DNA of 64,000 bases from assembly GCA_963850765.1 (NCBI GenBank), contig CAWKMN010000002.1, forward strand, positions 307,411-371,410, written 5' to 3'. The notes under the pieces are model-generated. The model did no database searches and was not told where the DNA came from. It was given only the letters and a program-made list of their open reading frames with translations. This stretch comes from CAWKMN01 sp963850765. GTDB taxonomy: Bacteria > Chloroflexota > Anaerolineae > Aggregatilineales > Aggregatilineaceae. A program made the position numbers and the translations under genes. This document shows positions 18,051 to 26,589 of this stretch, piece after piece (the first letter of the stretch is position 1; every line of letters begins with the position of its first letter).

Positions 18051-19757
18051 CATCACGTCCGGCGCGGACATGCCCATCAACATCAGCAGTCGCTTGAACA
18101 CGACCTGCGCCGCGCGATACAACCGGGCGCGGGCGCGCGCGACGTCGTCCGGTACATCGCTGTGCAGCACGCGCACCTCGTCGTACATGGGATGGAACAG
18201 CCGCGCCAGTTCGAGCGCATAAAACGCGATCTTGTGCGGCGCAAGCTCGGTGTGCGCCTGGACCAGCACCTCGGGCATTTCGAGCATTTTGCGCAGGAAG
18301 GCACGTTCGCGCTCCCCCAGCAGGGTCAGATCGGCCCCCGCGTCCGCGAAGCCGCGCTCGGCCATCTGGCGAAAGATCCCGGCGCAGCGCACATGCGCGT
18401 TCTGGATGTAGTAGACCGGATTCTCGTTGGCCTGCTGGCGGGCGAGATCCAGATCGAATTCCAGGTGCGTATTCGGGCTGCGCGCCAGGATGAAGTAGCG
18501 CACCACGTCCGGCCCCACGTCATCCACCAGTTCGTCCAGCGTGACGAATTCGCCCTTGCGTGTGCTCATGCGCTTCTGTTTGCCGCCCTCAAAGAGCGTC
18601 ACGAACTGGTGCAGCAGCACATGCACCGGCTTCGGATCGTAACCGACCGCTTCCAGGCCGCGCGCGACCGTCTGCGCCTCGATGATATGGTCCGCGCCCA
18701 GCACGTTGATCAGGGTGTTGAAGCCGCGATCCAGCTTGTTCATGTGATAGGCGATGTCCGGCAGCACATAGGTTGGCTCGCCGCTGGCCTTGACCACGAC
18801 CCGATCTTCTTCGTCGCCAAACGTCGTCGAGCGGAACCAGACGGCCTCTTTGGCGTCAGGCCCGACCTTGGCCTGATCCTCGGCGCTGGCTCCTTCGCGC
18901 ACGACGGCACGGTAGATATGCCCGCGCGACTCCAAAAGCTCGAGTGTCTTCCACACGCTGCCATCGGTGTAAACGCTGTTTTCGTTGAAGAACACGTCAA
19001 AATGGATGTTGATCCGCGCCAGACTGCGCTCGATCCACTCGAAGATCGCCGCTTCCGCTTTCTCTTTGAAGGTTTCCCACGGCGCATCCTGCAAGGCGCT
19101 GCCGTGCTCCGCGACCAGCCGCTGCGCCACGCCAATCAGATACTCGCCCTTGTACCCTTCTTCGGGCAGGGTGGCGGGCAGACCGAGCGCCTCGCGGTAG
19201 CGCGCCTGCAAGCTCAGCCCGAGCATCTGCATCTGGCGGCCCGCGTTGTTGAAGTAATATTCCATCTCGACATCATAACCGAGCGCCGCCAGGATGTTCG
19301 CCATGGTGCTGCCGATCACGCCGCCGCGCGTGCGCCCCACGGTGATCGGGCCGGTGGGATTGGCGCTCACACACTCAACCTGCGCGCGCTGGCCATGCCC
19401 GATATCCTGTGCGAAGACGGCATCCCCGGCCGCGATGATCTGCTCGACCTGCTGCTCGATCCAGTGCTCCGACAGGCGGATATTCAGGAAACCGGGCGGC
19501 GCGGCCTCGACCGAGCCGACAAAATCCACCGGCGCGGCATGGCGGGCGATGACCTGGGCGATCTCGAGCGGCTTACGTCCGATGACTTTCGCCAACTGCA
19601 TCGCCACCGGGCTGGCGTAATCGGCCAGTTCGGGCTTGGCGCTGCGCTGCACCGGGATCGACTCCGGCAGATCGAACGCAGGCAGATCGCCGGCGGTCTG
19701 CGCCGCCTGGATCGCCTGGCGGAGCAGGGCCTCAAGTTGGGTCGGTAGTAAATTCAC
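18048..19757 (-). CDS. argS: Arginyl-tRNA synthetase
   Basis: The 569-residue protein has the ArgRS N-terminal Add1 domain (to about residue 90), the Rossmann catalytic domain with EYYFNNAGRQMQMLG, the KMSKS-like loop KRMSTRKGEFVTL, and a C-terminal anticodon-binding helical bundle ending in the family-typical VFKRLLMLMGM. It ligates arginine to tRNA-Arg and is essential. The first signature, normally HVGH/HIGH after NPTGP, reads NPTGPITVGRTRG, so neither catalytic histidine is conserved. Divergent forms of this motif occur in some ArgRS lineages, so I do not infer inactivity. Length and all other motifs are intact and the frame is unbroken. Confidence 0.93.
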   Translation of the reverse strand: MNLLPTQLEALLRQAIQAAQTAGDLPAFDLPESIPVQRSAKPELADYASPVAMQLAKVIGRKPLEIAQVIARHAAPVDFVGSVEAAPPGFLNIRLSEHWIEQQVEQIIAAGDAVFAQDIGHGQRAQVECVSANPTGPITVGRTRGGVIGSTMANILAALGYDVEMEYYFNNAGRQMQMLGLSLQARYREALGLPATLPEEGYKGEYLIGVAQRLVAEHGSALQDAPWETFKEKAEAAIFEWIERSLARINIHFDVFFNENSVYTDGSVWKTLELLESRGHIYRAVVREGASAEDQAKVGPDAKEAVWFRSTTFGDEEDRVVVKASGEPTYVLPDIAYHMNKLDRGFNTLINVLGADHIIEAQTVARGLEAVGYDPKPVHVLLHQFVTLFEGGKQKRMSTRKGEFVTLDELVDDVGPDVVRYFILARSPNTHLEFDLDLARQQANENPVYYIQNAHVRCAGIFRQMAERGFADAGADLTLLGERERAFLRKMLEMPEVLVQAHTELAPHKIAFYALELARLFHPMYDEVRVLHSDVPDDVARARARLYRAAQVVFKRLLMLMGMSAPDVM

Positions 19758-19792
19758 AGCAGAACTCCTCGGCGGGCCGGGTGCGTGATAAG

Positions 19793-19820
19793 CAGTCAGC
19801 GATCAGCGTTTAGCTTTCAG
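19793..19820. repeat. Heptamer repeat xxxTCAG upstream of argS
   Basis: Four heptamers CAGTCAG, CGATCAG, CGTTTAG, CTTTCAG lie 36 bases upstream of the argS start codon. The family is the same as that at 25735-25762 (CAGTCAG, CTATCAG, CGGTCAG, CGTTCAG). Confidence 0.75.
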
Positions 19821-19926
19821 CGACAAAACTCGCGCCATTGTAGCACATTTTCATGGGGATGATGTTAAGGTCGGTTTATTTTCGCGGCATCAGGTGATCA
19901 GCGGATTCAGCGAACCCGGTTCGCGG

Positions 19927-19932
19927 TATAAT
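19927..19932 (+). promoter_or_regulatory. -10 element TATAAT deciding the start of the SGNH-like gene
   Basis: TATAAT at 19927-19932 overlaps the first in-frame ATG (19931), which therefore cannot be the translation start if this element is used. AGGAG at 19947-19951 precedes an in-frame TTG at 19961 by nine bases. No strong -35 is visible 17 bases upstream (gattca). Confidence 0.5.
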
Positions 19933-19960
19933 GGCTTCGCTACGACAGGAGATACTTATC

Positions 19961-21176
19961 TTGACCGATACTGCTGTTCCCCGCCCCGCGATGAGGACCA
20001 TCCGCCGCCGGTGGGCCAATCGAGTGGCGCGACCGCTCGTCGCGCTGCTGATCACGTGGCTGGCACTTGAAGTGCTGATGCGCGCCGGGTATGGCTTGCT
20101 GCCGCCGAGCATTCGGGGCGCGATCGAAAACGTGCGCCGCGTCCCGTGGAGTGAGGAGACTATCGCGCCGCAGCCGCCCTGGGTGCCCGACCGCGACTAT
20201 CAGAACATGGTCCCGCCCGGCCTCAAGAATCGCCGGCTGTATTTCAGTGACGGGCAGTTTGACATCACGACGATCAGCCTGTGGGGGGGACGCGCCGGAT
20301 TCCGATCCAATCCACCAGAGTGGCCGGTCGATTTGGCGGTGGTGGGGGATTCGTTCACCTTTTGCTTTAACGCGTTTGCGGACTGCTGGGTTCAGCGCCT
20401 GCACAGCGGCTATGGCTGGAGCACGATGAATCTCGGCCAGCGCGGGACTGGCAGCCTCGCGCACCTGCAAATCCTCAGGACCTTCGGCGTGCCGCTTGAG
20501 CCGCGTGTGGTGCTGTGGCAGTGGTATGGCAACGATGCCAACGAAGATTACGGGATGGCGGTCATGCGCGGCGAGACAGCCGCTCGAAAGCACGCCGCCC
20601 GTCGCGCCGGAACCTGATTATGGCTGGCTGGCCGACTATTCGGCGGTATACGCCGCCTTCCGCAACCAGTGGCACCAGTGGACGGATGATCCCCGCACCG
20701 ACAGCGGCATCCAGACGGTTCGGATCCACGGGCAGAATTTGCGCGTGGGTGATCCGTACAACGTGTATGCTAACGATCTCAGCCGCCCGGCCAATCAATA
20801 CGGGTGGGAGCGCATGGTCGAGGTGCTGGACGAGGCTCAGCGCCTCGTGACGGGCGATATGCACGCCGAACTGATGATCGTGCTCATGCCAAATAAAGAA
20901 GAGGTCTATGCGGATGACATCGCGGATGACATCGGCCAGGATTATCTGGACATCGTCAGCGAGGGCCGCCTCAAGCTCATGGATCTCTGCCAGGAACGCG
21001 GCTGGCACTGCCTCGATCTGACCGCGCCGCTTCAGGCCGAAGCCAGGGCCGGGCGGGAGATATTCTACAGCGTGGATCACCATATCACGGCCTATGGGAA
21101 CGAGGTCGTGGCGCGCGCCGTCGCGGACTATCTGATCGCTCAGGGGCTCTTGACGGCAGGGGACCAGAGCGGTTAA
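19961..21176 (+). CDS. SGNH-hydrolase-like membrane-anchored protein, frameshifted
   Basis: The ~405-residue product has one N-terminal transmembrane anchor (VARPLVALLITWLALEVLM) and an extracytoplasmic SGNH-like domain. Block I is seen as VVGDSFTFC (GDS serine), an NDANED segment fits block III and the C-terminal SVDHHITAYGNEVVA supplies the D-x-x-H pair. AlgJ/AlgX-type O-acetyltransferases have the same order, so acetylation or deacetylation of an envelope glycan is plausible but not shown. Two frames join near 20591, where one extra A explains the shift. The start is taken as TTG 19961 for the reason given under the -10 element. Confidence 0.65.
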
Positions 21177-21237
21177 GCTTTCGGATAGAGGCGGTTAGTC
21201 AGCCGCTATGAGATGCAGGTGGGGATCGGGAAACACC

Positions 21238-22212
21238 ATGAAATCTCCAGGATGTTCCAGATCGCTGATCGCCGGGATGACCCTCATCGCAGCGGCGTTG
21301 GCCTGCAACCTGAGCGGTGGGGATAAGCCGCCGGCCCGCCCGGATTTCGTGCTGACGCCGGTCACACGTGCGCCATCCCCGATCTTTGCCCTGCCGACTT
21401 CGACGCCGCAGCCGACGCCGCTCCCGGTGCAGACGCAGGTGCCGCCGACCCAGATCAACTGCACGCCGGTGACGTATTGGCTGGTGTATTATGTCCAGGC
21501 GGGGGATACACTGGGGCAGATCGCGGAGCGGACCGGCGCATCCGTCGCCCAGTTGGTGCAGGCCAACTGCCTTGCCAACGGGGACCTGATCTACGCCGGA
21601 CAGCCGCTGTATGTGCCGGCGATCCCCGCCACGGTGACGCCGGTGCCGGTGGTGGCGAGTCCGTTCCCGGCCACGCAGGACGCGAATTCACCCTATTTTG
21701 TCAACGCGCTGAGCGTGGACAAGCACTGGCTCGACAGCGGCGGTTGGGCGGTGACGTATTACGATACCGTGCGCGTGAACGCGGGTGAAGTCTACAATGC
21801 GGACCGCGTCGATTTTTACGTGGACGATCCCGGCGCGGCATCCGCGATCCACATCGGGCAGGATCTCGACCCGTGGGATGGGGCATTCTGGGATTACACG
21901 TTCCCGCTGCCCGGCGTGTATACGTTCATGGCGGTGGCCGAAAACGAAAGCCGCCGCGTCAACAGCAACGTGTTTACCATCCGCTACGATCCGGCATATA
22001 TTCCGCCCGAGGGACAGGTGAATCTGCTGTCGATCGCGCCCAACCTCCAATTCGATGGCAGCCTGTACGTCCTGCAGGCGGGCGCGACCGTGACGGTCGA
22101 ATGGCCCAACGCGCGTCAGCCAGTTCGTGATGGTGGTTGGGCAGCATTGAGAGACTACGCACAGGTGATGTATCTGGCCTTACCCCCTAAATCTCTTCTC
22201 CAACCGGGTTAG
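21238..22212 (+). CDS. LysM-domain lipoprotein with repeat-derived C-terminus
   Basis: From ATG 21238 the product has a lipoprotein signal (LIAGMTLIAAALAC), a Pro/Thr-rich linker, one LysM domain (VYYVQAGDTLGQIAERTGAS to IYAGQPLYVP) and a ~170-residue beta-sandwich-like region. The last ten residues (LPPKSLLQPG) are encoded by an intergenic repeat starting near 22180, and the preceding domain stops abruptly after a beta-strand rich segment. The native C-terminus therefore seems to have been replaced by repeat insertion or deletion. It would be anchored outside the cytoplasmic membrane and bind glycan. It shares only the LysM with the protein at 7429-9369. Confidence 0.72.
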   Translation: MKSPGCSRSLIAGMTLIAAALACNLSGGDKPPARPDFVLTPVTRAPSPIFALPTSTPQPTPLPVQTQVPPTQINCTPVTYWLVYYVQAGDTLGQIAERTGASVAQLVQANCLANGDLIYAGQPLYVPAIPATVTPVPVVASPFPATQDANSPYFVNALSVDKHWLDSGGWAVTYYDTVRVNAGEVYNADRVDFYVDDPGAASAIHIGQDLDPWDGAFWDYTFPLPGVYTFMAVAENESRRVNSNVFTIRYDPAYIPPEGQVNLLSIAPNLQFDGSLYVLQAGATVTVEWPNARQPVRDGGWAALRDYAQVMYLALPPKSLLQPG

Positions 22213-22253
22213 GGAGGGGGACGGGGGGTGAGGCCTGCTCATTTGGTTGGAGG

Positions 22254-22357
22254 GTGTTATGCACTCAGATTGCCGGCATAGAACGGCTGTCCCTGGGAAA
22301 CAGCCCTTCCCTAAATCCCTCCCCACCGGGTGGATAGGGGCCAAAAGTGCATAACAC
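22254..22357. mobile_element. MITE-like element, copy 1
   Basis: A 104-bp element is bounded by perfect 12-bp inverted repeats, GTGTTATGCACT at 22254-22265 and AGTGCATAACAC at 22346-22357. The interior includes ccctaaatccctccccac and gataggggccaaaa. A related copy lies in the opposite orientation at 32753-32909. No transposase is encoded. It sits between the LysM lipoprotein and the dehydrogenase-like gene, whose ATG begins 30 bases later. Confidence 0.75.
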
Positions 22358-22386
22358 GCTCTAGAACTTCACAACAACAGGTGTGT

Positions 22387-23634
22387 ATGATACGAAATCG
22401 CATGTTCCTGGCTTGCGCCGGGCTGCTGGTGCTGATGGCGCTGTCTGCGTGCGGGCAGGAGGAACCAGCGTCGGCTCCGCGCGTACGGCCGACGGAAGTC
22501 GCGCCACTTGATGCGCCTGGCCCCGCCTGCAAATTCATCGAGTTGGAGGGGCCGATGGTGAATGCGCGCCTCACCTGCGCGGAGATCGTCTATGATCGGG
22601 TGACGCCGCCGGAAGCCGCGCCGGAACTGGCCGGGCTGGCCTTTGGATCGGACGGCACGCTGTACGTCGCTCGGACGGCCGCGGGCGAGATCTGGGCGCT
22701 GCGCGACGAGGACGGTGATCAGTTCATGGATGAGCCGTTCCCCGTGGCGGATGATCTGCGTCTGCCGGTGGCGCTGGCGTTTCACGACGGCGCGCTCTAC
22801 GTGCTGTCGGCGGACGCCGTGACCCGCCTCGATCCATCGGGCAGCGCGCGGTTTGATGGGCATACCGTGCTGATCGACAACCTGGGTTCTCCGACCGGCT
22901 TCTGGCCGGGCAGCATCGGCATCGGACCGGATGAGCGGCTTTACATCAGCCTCGGCGCAAGCTGCGCGCTGTGTGAGGGCCTGGACGAGATCCAGCCGGG
23001 CCAGATCGTGAGTTACGCGCTGGATGGCAGCGATCGACGCGTGGAGGCGACCGGGCTGCACGACCCCGCCGATTTCGCCTGGAACCCCGAGACGGGTGAT
23101 CTGTGGGTGGTGGACAGCGCGCCAGTTGGATCGGAGATCAGCACCAGCGGCCCACCCGACGAGCTGAACCGGGTTACGCCCGGCGCGGATTTTGGCTTCC
23201 CGCTGTGCGATGATGCCCAGCCAGCCGATCCCGCCTGCGCGAAAACGTCGCCGCCGTCGCTTACCTTCCCGCACCAGAGTTCGCCGGGTGCTGTCGCGTT
23301 TTATCCGTACGATGGCTTTGCGCCCTTCTGGCAGGGGGATCTGCTGGTGGCGCTGCGCGGGTCCACCCACACGCTCGAACCGGCAGGTTATGCGCTGATG
23401 GTCGCCGGCTTTGAAGGCGCTGAGCCGGATGGATCGCTGGGGCGCATTTCACCGGACGCCTACCGCGCGACCTACACGAGGTATTCACTGGCGAGGCTTG
23501 CCTTGATGGGGCGCAGCTTTTTCCCGTACCATCCCGCCGACATCGCCGTGGACGCGCAGGGCTGGATCTATGTCTCGGTCGAAGAGGGGCGTATCTTCCG
23601 CTTCCGCCCACGCCCGGCGGCCAAGGGCCGATGA
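22387..23634 (+). CDS. Glucose/sorbosone-dehydrogenase-like beta-propeller lipoprotein
   Basis: The 415-residue product starts at ATG 22387 with lipobox LMALSAC. The rest is a six-bladed propeller of the GSDH/PQQ-dependent sugar dehydrogenase type, with LAGLAFGSDGTLYVARTAAG, SIGIGPDERLYISLGASCAL, ATGLHDPADFAWNPETGDLW and a final blade DIAVDAQGWIYVSVEEGRIF. Relatives oxidise aldose sugars with PQQ outside the cytoplasmic membrane; many are of unknown substrate. The frame extends upstream into the MITE, but the lipoprotein signal fixes the start. The next gene overlaps by four bases (ATGA), so the two are translationally coupled. Confidence 0.8.
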   Translation: MIRNRMFLACAGLLVLMALSACGQEEPASAPRVRPTEVAPLDAPGPACKFIELEGPMVNARLTCAEIVYDRVTPPEAAPELAGLAFGSDGTLYVARTAAGEIWALRDEDGDQFMDEPFPVADDLRLPVALAFHDGALYVLSADAVTRLDPSGSARFDGHTVLIDNLGSPTGFWPGSIGIGPDERLYISLGASCALCEGLDEIQPGQIVSYALDGSDRRVEATGLHDPADFAWNPETGDLWVVDSAPVGSEISTSGPPDELNRVTPGADFGFPLCDDAQPADPACAKTSPPSLTFPHQSSPGAVAFYPYDGFAPFWQGDLLVALRGSTHTLEPAGYALMVAGFEGAEPDGSLGRISPDAYRATYTRYSLARLALMGRSFFPYHPADIAVDAQGWIYVSVEEGRIFRFRPRPAAKGR

Positions 23635-24563
23635 TCACGCTGATTCTGGCCGGGATAGCGAGCCTGGGGCTGCTGGCCGCGCTGGTGTGGTGGCTGCTGA
23701 TCGGCACGGAAGGCGTCTACCTGGGGAGGCGCGTCGTGATCTTGCTGTACGATTTCTACGCGAGGCGCTATGACGCGATCAAGCAGTACAACCCCGACCA
23801 CGAGGCGCTCTACCTCGCCCGCCCGATCCTGGATCTGATCCCGCACGTGCGCGCGCCGCTGGTGCTGGACGTCGCCACCGGGACAGGACGCCTGCCGCTG
23901 GCGCTGCTCGACCTGCCGACCTTCCAGGGGCGGATCGTGGCGCTCGATCTCAGCCGGAAGATGCTCGGCGTGGCGGCGGACAAACTGCGCGGCCACGCGA
24001 ACCGGGTGAGTTTGCTCCATCAGCCGGCCGAAAACCTGCCCTTTCCCGATGATACCTTTGATCTGGCAGCCTGCCTGGAAGCACTCGAATTTATGGTTGA
24101 TGCGCGCGCCGTGCTGCACGAGATGATGCGCGTGCTGCGCCCCGGCGGACTGCTGGTGATCACGAACCGGCAGGGCTTCTACGCGCGGCTGATGCCGGGC
24201 AAAGCCTGGCGCAACGACGAGCTAGAGCGCATCCTGCGCGACGATCTGGGCCTGAAACGCGTCACCTTTCTGCGCTGGCAGGTCGAATACTGGCTGGTGA
24301 TCGGGATCAAGCCCGGCCTCAGCCAACCCAGCGGTCCGCGCCTGCTCGAAGAGATCTGGCGGTGTTCCGCGTGTGGCGCGGTAGAGATGATCGCGGTGGA
24401 GGGCGGCTGGCGCTGCCTGAGGTGCGAGCGGCTGGTTCCCGTGGGAGAGGACGGGGTGATCGGGGCCAAAAACCTCACCCCCTTCCCCCTCGCCACGCGC
24501 GGAGAGGGTGAGAAGGCTCCACCGCGGCCGAGCCACGAAGGGGTGCGCAAAGGGGGGAGATAA
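23631..24563 (+). CDS. Class I SAM methyltransferase with N-terminal membrane helix and zinc ribbon
   Basis: The 310-residue protein has an N-terminal membrane helix (ILAGIASLGLLAALVWWLLI), a UbiE-like methyltransferase core with motif I LVLDVATGTGRLPLALL, AENLPFPDDTFDLAACLEAL and VLRPGGLLVITNR. A C-terminal zinc ribbon follows (CSACG ... CLRCE). The last ~30 residues, beginning LTPFPLATRGEGE, are encoded by the dispersed CTCACCCC/GGAGAGGG repeat, so the original stop was probably earlier. It overlaps the preceding gene by four bases. The methyl acceptor is unknown; the membrane helix suggests a lipid or quinone-type substrate. Confidence 0.78.
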   Translation: MITLILAGIASLGLLAALVWWLLIGTEGVYLGRRVVILLYDFYARRYDAIKQYNPDHEALYLARPILDLIPHVRAPLVLDVATGTGRLPLALLDLPTFQGRIVALDLSRKMLGVAADKLRGHANRVSLLHQPAENLPFPDDTFDLAACLEALEFMVDARAVLHEMMRVLRPGGLLVITNRQGFYARLMPGKAWRNDELERILRDDLGLKRVTFLRWQVEYWLVIGIKPGLSQPSGPRLLEEIWRCSACGAVEMIAVEGGWRCLRCERLVPVGEDGVIGAKNLTPFPLATRGEGEKAPPRPSHEGVRKGGR

Positions 24564-24591
24564 TCGATTATCATAAGCGAGTAACTCGGAT

Positions 24592-24680
24592 CGATAATCG
24601 CTTTTCCAGAGGAGAAAAGGCATTATCTCGAAGGGTTAGCCGGTTATCAGGCGGCAAAAACACGAGAAAAGTGATTATCG
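24592..24680. repeat. A+T-rich inverted repeat
   Basis: CGATAATCGCTTTTC (24592-24606) and GAAAAGTGATTATCG (24666-24680) are inverse complements with one mismatch, 59 bases apart. A further GATTATC/GATAATC motif lies just outside at 24575-24582. The segment is noticeably A+T-richer than its surroundings. It lies between the methyltransferase and ygfZ genes. It could be a small non-autonomous element or a transcript hairpin. Confidence 0.55.
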
Positions 24681-24756
24681 GAGGGGTATAAGTGATTGCC
24701 GCGGCGGGCAGATCTTTTCTATGATCGGTGTGGACCACAGATGGAAGGGTGAACCC

Positions 24757-25713
24757 ATGGAACTCCACACCGATACACGATGGGCAGGATACACCGAGGC
24801 GCAGACTGGCGCAGCGGTGTACGTGATTCCGCAGCCGGGATATCTCCACATCGGCGGGCCGGACCGCGCGGTGTACATTCAGCGGCAGACGACGAATGAT
24901 GTTGGATTACTCGCGCCGGGGCGCAGCGTGCCGACCGTGCTCACCAGCGGGACCGCACGCACGCTGGACGTCTGGCGGCTGCTCTCCGAGGCGGACCCGG
25001 ATACGATCGGCGTGATCACGCTGCCGGGGCGGGGCGGGTCAACAGCGCGCTACCTGCAAAGCCGGATCTTCTTCATGGACAAGGTGACGCTGGTCGACCG
25101 CAGCAGTGACGTCGCGCAGATTGAGGTCGTCGGCCCGGCGGCGCCGGATCTGCTTGGCACAGTGCCGGAGGTCGATCAGGTGATCGACACGGCGATTGGC
25201 GGGGTGGACGCACGGCTGATCGGGCTGGGCGACGATGCGTATCTGCTCATCACGGCGGCAGGGCAGGGCGACTCGCTGGTGAGCTATCTGGGCGCGGCGC
25301 GGCTCAGTGAGGCGGCGCGTGAGACGCTGCGGATCGAGGCCGGGCGGCCGGGTCCCGCGCGGGAACTGACGAGCGACTACACGCCGCTCGAAGCGAACCT
25401 GGATCGGATGGTTTCGAGCACCAAGGGCTGTTACAGTGGGCAGGAAGTGATCGCGCGGCAGATCAACTATGACAAGATCGCGCGGCGGCTGGTCGGGCTG
25501 CGGCTGGATGCGCCGGTGACCGTCGGCGCGGGCGTACAGGTCGAGGGGCGCACGGCGGGCAGCGTGACCTCCGCCGCTGAGTCGCCGCGTTTCGGATCGA
25601 TCGCGCTGGCGGTTCTGCGCCGCCCGTATTTCGAGCCGGGCGTGGCGGTGACGGTGGCGGGTGATGGTCCGGTTGTGGCGGGGCAGACGGTGGGGGGGCC
25701 GTTTGAGTCGTGA
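24757..25713 (+). CDS. ygfZ: YgfZ/GcvT-like folate-binding protein
   Basis: The ~318-residue protein has the GcvT fold and the YgfZ signature K-G-C-Y-x-G-Q-E (STKGCYSGQEVIARQ), with the conserved cysteine. YgfZ binds tetrahydrofolate and helps assembly or repair of certain Fe-S proteins such as MiaB. The nearby A-type Fe-S carrier gene on the opposite strand fits that context. I use the ATG at 24757 (AAGGG upstream); another ATG at 24721 would add twelve residues. The stop codon lies inside a heptamer-type repeat (TTGAGTC, GTGAGTT). The frame is intact. Confidence 0.85.
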   Translation: MELHTDTRWAGYTEAQTGAAVYVIPQPGYLHIGGPDRAVYIQRQTTNDVGLLAPGRSVPTVLTSGTARTLDVWRLLSEADPDTIGVITLPGRGGSTARYLQSRIFFMDKVTLVDRSSDVAQIEVVGPAAPDLLGTVPEVDQVIDTAIGGVDARLIGLGDDAYLLITAAGQGDSLVSYLGAARLSEAARETLRIEAGRPGPARELTSDYTPLEANLDRMVSSTKGCYSGQEVIARQINYDKIARRLVGLRLDAPVTVGAGVQVEGRTAGSVTSAAESPRFGSIALAVLRRPYFEPGVAVTVAGDGPVVAGQTVGGPFES

Positions 25714-25734
25714 GTTGACCTCACCCCCGGAAAG

Positions 25735-25905
25735 CAGTCAGCTATCAGCGGTCAGCGTTCAGCTTTACCTCACCCCCCGTCCCCCTCTCCACGCGCGGAG
25801 AGGGTGGTCGATGAGGAGCCTCCGTCCTATGGGGAGCAGATATAATGTCGAACGGGGGCAGATGTTTGGCATCGTAGGGGCGTATCGCAATACGCCCCTA
25901 CAAAA
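25735..25905. repeat. Composite intergenic repeats after ygfZ
   Basis: Three repeat types are nested here. Heptamers CAGTCAG, CTATCAG, CGGTCAG, CGTTCAG occupy 25735-25762. The CTCACCCC...CTCTCCACGCGCGGAGAGGG motif occupies 25768-25806. A perfect 12-bp stem GTAGGGGCGTAT/ATACGCCCCTAC with loop CGCA occupies 25874-25901. No ORF here looks real. The remaining bases to 26011 hold only the terminator of the next gene. Confidence 0.75.
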
Positions 25906-25960
25906 TCATGCCAACCATGAGTTCCCGGAACGCATTAGGGATCAGGCTGGCGGCACACAA

Positions 25961-25984
25961 AACAAGCCGGGCGTGGGGCCCGGC
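25961..25984 (-). terminator. Intrinsic terminator of Fe-S carrier gene
   Basis: On the minus strand GCCGGGC-ccccac-type loop-GCCCGGC (25966-25984) is followed by TTGTTTTGT. The stem is 7 bp with a 5-base loop, 28 bases beyond the stop codon of the A-type carrier. Confidence 0.7.
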
Positions 25985-26011
25985 CTGTGGAAAATCACTG
26001 TGAGGGTCGCG

Positions 26012-26458
26012 TTAGCCGCAGCTTCCGCAGCCGCAGCCGCCGCCCCCGTGGCTGTGGGCTTCGGCATCGCCGCCCTCTTCGGTGCGGAACGAATGGCCGC
26101 AGCCGCAGGTCGAAACGGCGTTGGGATTATGGACGGTGAAGCCCGCACCCATCAGGCTGTCGATGTAGTCGATCTCCGCGCCTTCCATGTACATCAGGCT
26201 GGTTGGGTCGATGACCAGCCGGACGCCTTCGCTCTCGACGACGCGATCCTGCGGGTAGACGGTTTCTTCAAATCCCATGCCATACGAAAAGCCCGAACAG
26301 CCGCCGCCCTGCACGAAGACGCGCAGCGCGCAGTTGTGCAGCTCGCGTTCGGCCAGCAGCGCGCGCACTTTGTCCGCGGCAACTTGGGTGATCGTCAGGA
26401 TGGGGGTATCAACCTGGGTTTCAGGCTGCTGAGTTTCGGTGAAGGGAACGTCCGCCAT
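26012..26458 (-). CDS. A-type iron-sulfur carrier (HesB/IscA/ErpA family) with Cys/His-rich tail
   Basis: The 148-residue protein has an unstructured N-terminus (~20 residues), the A-type domain with cysteine 54 in GGGCSGFSYGMGFEE, and cysteines 118 and 120 in STCGCGHSF. These are the three ligands that hold an Fe-S cluster. A non-standard tail follows, rich in Gly, His and Cys (HSHGGGGCGCGSCG), which could bind extra metal. The protein delivers Fe-S clusters to target enzymes in the cytoplasm. It is a single-gene unit with its own terminator. Which of IscA, SufA or ErpA it corresponds to cannot be told. Confidence 0.9.
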   Translation of the reverse strand: MADVPFTETQQPETQVDTPILTITQVAADKVRALLAERELHNCALRVFVQGGGCSGFSYGMGFEETVYPQDRVVESEGVRLVIDPTSLMYMEGAEIDYIDSLMGAGFTVHNPNAVSTCGCGHSFRTEEGGDAEAHSHGGGGCGCGSCG

Positions 26459-26589
26459 CGTAATCTCCTGTAGTGTACTGGGCCAGATAAACTATGCCTA
26501 AGTTTAGCAACATTCGACTCGATAAGTCAATTTGCATGATGAATATCTTGTTAAATCATAACAAACGTCTTCAACGGATATAGGGTCTC

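Noticed and set aside
18162..19748. A 528-codon frame opposite argS
   Set aside because: ArgS on the minus strand has all family motifs; the opposite frame has none and reflects codon bias.
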